Below the pieces are notes generated by a model. The model searched no databases. It was not told where the DNA came from and was given only the letters and a program-made list of their open reading frames with translations. Below, in pieces: positions 59,502-64,000 of a DNA stretch of 64,000 bases. The first letter of the stretch is position 1; each line of letters begins with the position of its first letter. The position numbers were made by a program, and so were the translations under genes. The stretch is from Acidiferrum sp963771295 (GTDB taxonomy: Bacteria > Acidobacteriota > Terriglobia > Acidiferrales > UBA7541): assembly GCA_963771295.1 (NCBI GenBank), contig CAVYTB010000013.1, positions 682,001-746,000 of the forward strand, read 5' to 3'.

Positions 59502-59981
59502 ATGTTGAGCATTCCACACATGATTGTGGTCTTTCTGGTTGTCCTGGTGGTATTTGGACCCCAGAAATTGCCCGAACTGGCCCGCAGCCTCGGCAAACTT
59601 ATGGCTGAATTCCGCAAGGCTTCTGGCGACTTCCGCAACGCTTTTGAAGACGAAATGCGCGACCTCGAGCGCCAGGCCCGCGTAGCCGAACTCCGTAAGC
59701 AGGCGGCCGAAGCCGCTGCCGCTCTGAATGATATTGGCAAGAGCCAACCCGCCACCTTGGCATCTCCTGCGGGAACCGAAGCGCTGCCCGAACCGTTCCC
59801 TGAAACGCGTATGACCGAAGCCCTTGTGATCAAGCCGGAAAGTGAAGCTGTCGCACGGTTAGACGCAGCAACCGTCGAAACCGCACCCGGAAATGGAGCC
59901 GGTAACTCCGATTCGAAGCCACCCGAACCTCCCACCTCCAACGATTCCACCCCCTCTCATGACCAACAGCAGCCAGCCTGA
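59502..59981 (+). CDS. TatA/TatB-family twin-arginine translocase subunit
   Basis: A 159-residue protein with one N-terminal transmembrane helix (about 4-19), the hinge 'FGPQKLPELARSLGK' and an amphipathic helix ('LMAEFRKASGDFRNAFEDEM'), then a long disordered tail rich in Ala, Glu, Pro and Ser. The hinge 'GPQKLP' is closer to TatB than to TatA; the helix and length also fit TatB. In organisms with a single TatA/B protein it may do both jobs. It overlaps tatC by 23 bases, so the two are translated together. It opens the Tat operon. Confidence 0.88.
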   Translation: MLSIPHMIVVFLVVLVVFGPQKLPELARSLGKLMAEFRKASGDFRNAFEDEMRDLERQARVAELRKQAAEAAAALNDIGKSQPATLASPAGTEALPEPFPETRMTEALVIKPESEAVARLDAATVETAPGNGAGNSDSKPPEPPTSNDSTPSHDQQQPA

Positions 59982-60783
59982 CCATTCACTCGCCGCTCGC
60001 CTGGAGGAATCCGGCGGGCAAATGACGTTTTTCGAGCACCTCACGGAACTCCGGAAGCGCATCATCAATTCTCTGTACGCCATCGGCATCGGCGCCTTCA
60101 TCGGCGTCTACATTTCGCCCAAGGTCATTCGCTTCATCAATGAGCCGATGCTAAAAGCGCTAAAAGATGCGCACTTCGAATCCAAGCTCTATTACAACCA
60201 TCCCGCCGGCGCCCTCAACCTCGTCATCACCCTCGGCGTGTATATCGGCGTGGTGTTGGCATCGCCTTGGGTGCTCTACCAGATTTGGTTGTTTGTCGCG
60301 CCTGCCCTCTACAAGCACGAGCGCAGCGCTGTGACCGGTTTTCTGTTTTCCACGGTGTTTTTATTTTTGGCGGGAATCGCCTTTGGATATTTCGTAACCC
60401 TGCCCTACATGTTGAGGTTCCTGGTGGGTTTTCAGCAATTTGGTGGCTCGGTGGCGCCGCTGCTCAGCATCAACGAATATTTCGACTTGATCCTGATTGT
60501 CTTGCTCGGCTTGGGGCTGGTGTTTGAGCTGCCCATATTGATTTTCTTTTTGACCTTGTTCGGCATCGTCACGCCCAAATTCCTGTGGAGCAATTTCCGC
60601 TACGCCATCGCCATCATCGCGATCGTCGCGGCAATCATCACGCCTACGCCCGACGCGCAGACCATGTTGATCTTCATGGCCCCGATGGTGGGACTGTACT
60701 TCGTGGGCATCGCCGTATCCGCTGTCGTGCTGCGCAATAAGAAAAAGCGATTGGCGGCAGAAAGCGCTGGCACTTCCGTATGA
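59959..60783 (+). CDS. tatC: TatC, twin-arginine translocase core
   Basis: A 274-residue membrane protein with six transmembrane helices. Conserved TatC features are visible: 'MTFFEHLTELRKRIINSLYA' (N-terminal Glu of the signal-binding site), 'WVLYQIWLFVAPALYKHERS', 'YFVTLPYMLRFLVGF', 'NEYFDLILIVLLGLGLVFEL' with the buried Glu, and 'ITPTPDAQTMLIFMAPM'. It recognises the RR signal together with TatB. The window holds at least two proteins with Tat signals (MBL hydrolase at 7.9 kb, phosphoesterase at 14.8 kb). The start is inside the tatA/B gene; the end overlaps the peptidase gene by an ATGA junction. Confidence 0.95.
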   Translation: MTNSSQPDHSLAARLEESGGQMTFFEHLTELRKRIINSLYAIGIGAFIGVYISPKVIRFINEPMLKALKDAHFESKLYYNHPAGALNLVITLGVYIGVVLASPWVLYQIWLFVAPALYKHERSAVTGFLFSTVFLFLAGIAFGYFVTLPYMLRFLVGFQQFGGSVAPLLSINEYFDLILIVLLGLGLVFELPILIFFLTLFGIVTPKFLWSNFRYAIAIIAIVAAIITPTPDAQTMLIFMAPMVGLYFVGIAVSAVVLRNKKKRLAAESAGTSV

Positions 60784-61781
60784 AATTCTCGCAACATCGC
60801 ACCCGTCCCATGACGGGCATGCTGGCCGTTTGTATTTGCTTGGCGCTGGGCTGCAAATCCGGCGGCTCTACCGCCGCGAAATCGGCGGACCCGCCGTTCA
60901 TGAGTGCCGTGGCTGGAACACCTCCCGTCGCCGCTGGCCAGCAAGCTCCTTCTGCCGACAAAACGGGCGGTTTCGACGGCAAGCGCGCCTACGAACAGGT
61001 TGCCAAACAAGTCAGCTACGGTCCGCGCCCCGCCGGTTCTCCCGCGCTCGCCAAATTGCAGGATTATCTGGAAACCGAGTTGAAGTCCTACGGCTGCGCC
61101 GTGGAAGCCGATTCGTTTTCCGCGGATACTCCGGCGGGCCGCTTGCCCATGAAGAATTTTCTGGCGAAGATTCCGGGCCAGATGCCGGGCATCATTCTCC
61201 TTGGCACGCATTACGACACCAAACGCCTCGACAATTTTATCGGCGCCGACGATGCCGGCTCGTCTACCGCGGTGATGCTGGAAATCGCCCACCTGCTGTG
61301 CAAGCAGCCACCACAAAAATATGCTGTCTGGATCGCGTTCTTCGACGGTGAAGAAGCCGTCAACCCGCAATGGAAAGATCCCGACAATCGCTACGGCAGC
61401 CGCCAAATGGCCGCGAAACTGGCCGCCAGCGGCGATTTAAAGAACGTGAAGGCTTTCATATTGGCGGATCTGGTGGGCTACAACAACTTGCTGATCAAGC
61501 CGGAAGAAAACTCCACCAAGGCGCTCAATGAACTTGTCTGGAAAATCGCCGCTCAATTGGGTTATCAGGATATTTTTGTGAATGAAGAAATCCTCGGGGT
61601 CTCCGATGACCACTTGTCCTTCTTGACCCGTAAAGTTCCGTCCGTCGATCTCATCAATCTCAACACTACCGCGAACTATTGGCACACCCCGCAAGACGCA
61701 ATGGACAAAATCAGTCCCAAAAGCCTGGCCGTAGTCGGCCACGTAATCCTCGAAACCATCACCCACCTCCAGCAGCAATAA
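60780..61781 (+). CDS. M28-family peptidase / glutaminyl cyclase-like lipoprotein
   Basis: A 333-residue lipoprotein: signal peptide ending in lipobox 'LALGC' (Cys25), a disordered linker, and an M28 zinc-peptidase fold: 'IILLGTHYDTKRLDNFIGAD' (first His), 'GADDAGSSTAVMLEIAHLLC' (bridging Asp), 'WIAFFDGEEAV' (Glu pair), 'FILADLVGYNNLLI' (Asp) and 'NTTANYWHTPQDAMD' (last His). The set fits glutaminyl-peptide cyclotransferase-like enzymes as well as aminopeptidases. The gene starts inside the tatC stop codon, so it belongs to the tat operon. Substrate unknown. Confidence 0.85.
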   Translation: MKFSQHRTRPMTGMLAVCICLALGCKSGGSTAAKSADPPFMSAVAGTPPVAAGQQAPSADKTGGFDGKRAYEQVAKQVSYGPRPAGSPALAKLQDYLETELKSYGCAVEADSFSADTPAGRLPMKNFLAKIPGQMPGIILLGTHYDTKRLDNFIGADDAGSSTAVMLEIAHLLCKQPPQKYAVWIAFFDGEEAVNPQWKDPDNRYGSRQMAAKLAASGDLKNVKAFILADLVGYNNLLIKPEENSTKALNELVWKIAAQLGYQDIFVNEEILGVSDDHLSFLTRKVPSVDLINLNTTANYWHTPQDAMDKISPKSLAVVGHVILETITHLQQQ

Positions 61782-62169
61782 GTTTTTTGGTTGTCACCCC
61801 GGGCGTAGCGAGGATCTGCTTTTTGCTTGAAATCGACACTCGGCGTTTCTAGGCGTCTAGCCTTTTGTCCCAAATGTAGCGCTGACTCTCAAGTCAGCCC
61901 TGTTTTGTATGGTCCTTTTTTGACTCCCGCTTTTGTAGCGGCCGCCTTCCCAGGCGAGCGCCGTTCACCAAAAACTCTCCGGTCTCGTGCCCCCCAAACG
62001 CAGTCATCCTGAAGGCGCGTCTTTGCGCCTGAAGGATCTCAACCTGTTTGCGGAAAAACCTACTCTTTGGGGGGGGCGGAGCTTTAGCCCCGACATTCAA
62101 TGTGCGACTACGTGGGGCTTTAATCCCTGAGGAAATGGTTTTGCTTTTCTGCCGCAGCTCCGCTACGCC
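61782..62169. repeat. Cluster of dispersed intergenic elements
   Basis: 388 bases carry five elements: 61792-61820 and 62003-62040 ('GTCATCC...GAAGGATCTC' type), 61872-61902 (AAATGTAGCGCTGACTCTCA then GTCAGC), 61931-61963 (TTTTGTAGCGGCCGCC type) and 62069-62132 (GGAGCTTTAGCCCCGA plus GTGGGGCTTTAATCCC). No gene is seen. It lies between two convergent genes. Confidence 0.6.
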
Positions 62170-63783
62170 CTACTTCGGAAACGTAACCTCATGCTCTTTC
62201 GAAATCACCGAATGTTTCTGGAAATCGTCATCATCCCGATAAGGAAAATCCGACCGGTAATGACTTCCGCGGCTTTCCTCCCGCGCCAGCGCCGATCGCG
62301 CAATCAACAACCCCAGCGCGTGCAGATTCTTCAATTCATGATCCGCGCGCCCATTCTTCTCCGATTGCGGCACCGCCATGGTCTTCAGGCTCTCGATAGC
62401 AACCTTCAGCTCTTTGCCGCCCCGCAAAATCCCAACGCGCTTCCACAGCAACTCGCGCAGATTTTGCAGCGCTTCAGACGCTACCGGCTTGCTCTTCGCC
62501 GTCGCCGATTTTCCCTCCGCCTGATTCCACGTCTTCGGCGCCAGGCTTCCCGGCAGATGCCCCGCGTTTTTCTTTGAGCCCGGCGCGTCTTTCATCATTG
62601 CATCACCTGCGCGTGCGCCGAACACCAATCCTTCCAGCAGGGAATTACTCGCCAGCCGATTCGCGCCATGAACGCCGGTGGCCGCCGTTTCGCCCGCTGC
62701 GTAAAGCCCCGGCACGGTGGTCCGCCCCCACAAATCAGTTTTTACTCCGCCCATCATGAAGTGCGCCGCGGGGCTGACGGGAGCCATGTCGCTCGCAAGA
62801 TCCAGTCCGTAGCCGGCGCACGTGGCGAAGATCCGTGGAAAACGCTTCTCGAGAAAGTCCTTCGGCTTGGCGGTCATGTCCAGATACACGTGCTGGCTGT
62901 TCGTCTTGATCATCTCCGTGGTAATCGCCCGCGCAACCACGTCACGCGGAGCCAACTCCTGCGCCTCGTGATACCGCTTCATGAAGCGCTCCAGGTTAAC
63001 GTTTCGCAGAATTCCGCCTTCTCCTCTCAGCGCTTCACTCAACAAAAATCGCGGCGCTCCCTTGATCGCCAGTGCCGTCGGGTGGAATTGCACGAACTCC
63101 ATATCCGAAAGCACCGCGCCCGCTTCATACGCGATGGCCATTCCATCGCCCGTCGCCACTTCCGGATTGGTCGTCTCGCGAAATAGTTGACCAAGCCCGC
63201 CAGTTGCCAGCAGAACTGCTCCGGCGCGCAGCTCGTGCTGCGAACCATCATTCTCATCGATGAAGCGCACTCCAACAGCGCGGCCATGCTCCAGAATAAG
63301 TTCCGTGGTAAAAGCGTGCGGCCTCAGATGCAAATGCGAAATCCCGTGCGCCCTCGCCAGCAGCGCGCGACTGATTTCGCGTCCCGTAGAATCGCCGTGC
63401 GCGTGCAGAATCCGCGATCGGCTGTGCGCGGCTTCGCGCGTAAAAGCCAGCTTGGTTCCCGATCGATCGAATTCCGTGCCCCACTCGATCAACTGGGTAA
63501 TGTACTTGGGACCTTCTTCCACCAGCAGCGCTACGGCTTCGGCGTTGCACAAGCCGTCTCCCGCGTTGATGGTGTCTTGTTCGTGAAGCCCGATTTCGTC
63601 TTCGTCGCTCAGCGCCACCGCGATGCCGCCCTGCGCGTAGGCCGTCGCGGATTCGCTCAGATCCGATTTGGCCAACACCAGCACAGATCCGGACTGGCTC
63701 AATTCAATCGCCGCGCGAACGCCTGCGACACCGGAGCCAACCACGGCGTAATCGACATGATAAATCTTTTGGGAAAGCGTCAT
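62170..63783 (-). CDS. nadB: L-aspartate oxidase NadB
   Basis: A 537-residue flavoenzyme: FAD-binding start 'DYAVVGSGVAGVRAAIELSQ', 'SATAYAQGGIAVALSDEDEI', succinate dehydrogenase-like core ('LATGGLGQLFRETTNPEVAT', 'FVQFHPTALAIKGAPRFLLS', 'EALRGEGGILRNVNLERFMK'), 'MAPVSPAAHFMMGGVKTDLW' and 'YAAGETAATGVHGANRLASN'. It oxidises L-aspartate to iminoaspartate, the first step of NAD synthesis; NadA and NadC are not in view. The 'REAAHSRSRILHAHGDSTGR' stretch is the typical substrate loop. The start at 63783 has GAAGG seven bases upstream; an in-frame ATG seven codons earlier is less well placed. Confidence 0.95.
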   Translation of the reverse strand: MTLSQKIYHVDYAVVGSGVAGVRAAIELSQSGSVLVLAKSDLSESATAYAQGGIAVALSDEDEIGLHEQDTINAGDGLCNAEAVALLVEEGPKYITQLIEWGTEFDRSGTKLAFTREAAHSRSRILHAHGDSTGREISRALLARAHGISHLHLRPHAFTTELILEHGRAVGVRFIDENDGSQHELRAGAVLLATGGLGQLFRETTNPEVATGDGMAIAYEAGAVLSDMEFVQFHPTALAIKGAPRFLLSEALRGEGGILRNVNLERFMKRYHEAQELAPRDVVARAITTEMIKTNSQHVYLDMTAKPKDFLEKRFPRIFATCAGYGLDLASDMAPVSPAAHFMMGGVKTDLWGRTTVPGLYAAGETAATGVHGANRLASNSLLEGLVFGARAGDAMMKDAPGSKKNAGHLPGSLAPKTWNQAEGKSATAKSKPVASEALQNLRELLWKRVGILRGGKELKVAIESLKTMAVPQSEKNGRADHELKNLHALGLLIARSALAREESRGSHYRSDFPYRDDDDFQKHSVISKEHEVTFPK

Positions 63784-64000
63784 TGAGGTGCCTTCATCAG
63801 GCACCCGTATGGTAGCACGAAGAATTTCGTCTCAACATTTTCTCTACCCGCGGGTGAGAGGGCACCCGGGGTGGCCCATACGCCGGTCTCGCGTATGAGG
63901 TTCTTCGTTGGACGACAGAGTTCTACGTGTGGGGTTCTTAGTGTATGGCTTCTTAGTTCTCGATGACGGGGTGTGGGATCTTACCGTTTCGCCGGCACCT
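63784..64000. other. Right-end intergenic region with hairpins
   Basis: CATACGC (63877-63883) and GCGTATG (63891-63897) form a perfect 7-base stem around CGGTCTC. Just before it, CTCTACCCG-CGGGTGAGAG (about 63842-63860) is a nearly perfect palindrome. They lie upstream of nadB; the next gene is outside the window. Confidence 0.45.

Noticed and set aside
1..64000. Search for a defence island, prophage, secretion effector set or biosynthetic cluster
   Set aside because: No restriction, CBASS, retron, toxin-antitoxin, phage structural or NRPS/PKS genes were seen; accessory content is limited to the IS110 remnant, the Imm50-like gene and intergenic elements.

Overview
The window reads as a chromosomal segment of an acidobacterium (Acidobacteriota, probably the Terriglobia/'Koribacter' side). 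This is inferred from gene content: a secreted VWFA-related protein of the acidobacterial type, a CRTAC1-type FG-GAP/ASPIC-UnbV protein, orphan PEP-CTERM proteins, many secreted proteins of unknown function, and dispersed short palindromes between genes. Base composition is moderately GC-rich and looks even, with no obvious prophage, plasmid backbone, CRISPR array or intact transposon. The window holds about 58 protein genes, one tRNA-Ala (CGC anticodon) and one decayed IS110 transposase.

Layout. 0-3.1 kb: end of a type IV pilus/type II secretion-like operon (pilM-, pilN-, pilO-, pilP/gspC-like genes and a pseudopilin). 3.2-9.3 kb: mixed metabolic and regulatory genes, including a MocR-type regulator that has lost its PLP lysine and has an array of half-sites over its own start, an orphan sugar-binding lipoprotein and a Tat-exported metallo-beta-lactamase-fold hydrolase. 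9.4-15.4 kb: VWFA protein, two paralogous small proteins, a Tat-type phosphoesterase and a stand-alone response regulator. 15.4-25.2 kb: a 58-residue metallothionein, secreted and membrane proteins of unknown function, a five-repeat secreted protein, an SGNH-like/alpha-beta hydrolase pair, a PAS-GGDEF cyclase and an Imm50-like protein. 25.2-31.9 kb: PEP-CTERM protein, lytic transglycosylase with HAD phosphatase, AlaX tRNA editing protein, DinB, an OlsB-like acyltransferase and a HEAT-repeat protein. 32-37.7 kb: CRTAC1 protein, a second PEP-CTERM protein and a six-domain beta/gamma-crystallin protein. 37.7-48 kb: acyl-CoA dehydrogenase, methyltransferases, a large winged-helix/ATPase/TPR regulator, the IS110 remnant, and VOC and YceI proteins. 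48.2-55.1 kb: plant- or polymer-directed secreted enzymes (tannase/feruloyl esterase family, GH38 with a rhamnogalacturonan-lyase-like domain) and a TPR protein. 55.1-56.8 kb is gene-poor. 56.8-64 kb: SYLF protein, tRNA-Ala, CtpA protease, tatA/B-tatC-M28 peptidase operon and nadB.

How the genes work together. Export is the common theme: the pilus/secretion operon, the Tat operon and at least two Tat substrates (7.9 kb and 14.8 kb), PEP-CTERM cargo and many Sec/lipoprotein signals. The tannase-like esterase and GH38 protein suggest scavenging of plant polymers. Most genes stand alone or in pairs; only the pil operon, the tat operon, the HAD/transglycosylase pair and the SGNH/hydrolase pair look translationally or closely coupled.

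The observations I would look at first are the MocR regulator with Arg in place of the PLP lysine plus its operator array, the hexa-beta/gamma-crystallin protein, the short metallothionein, the five-repeat HPEV protein and the families of intergenic palindromes. I did not see a convincing wholly new multi-gene system.
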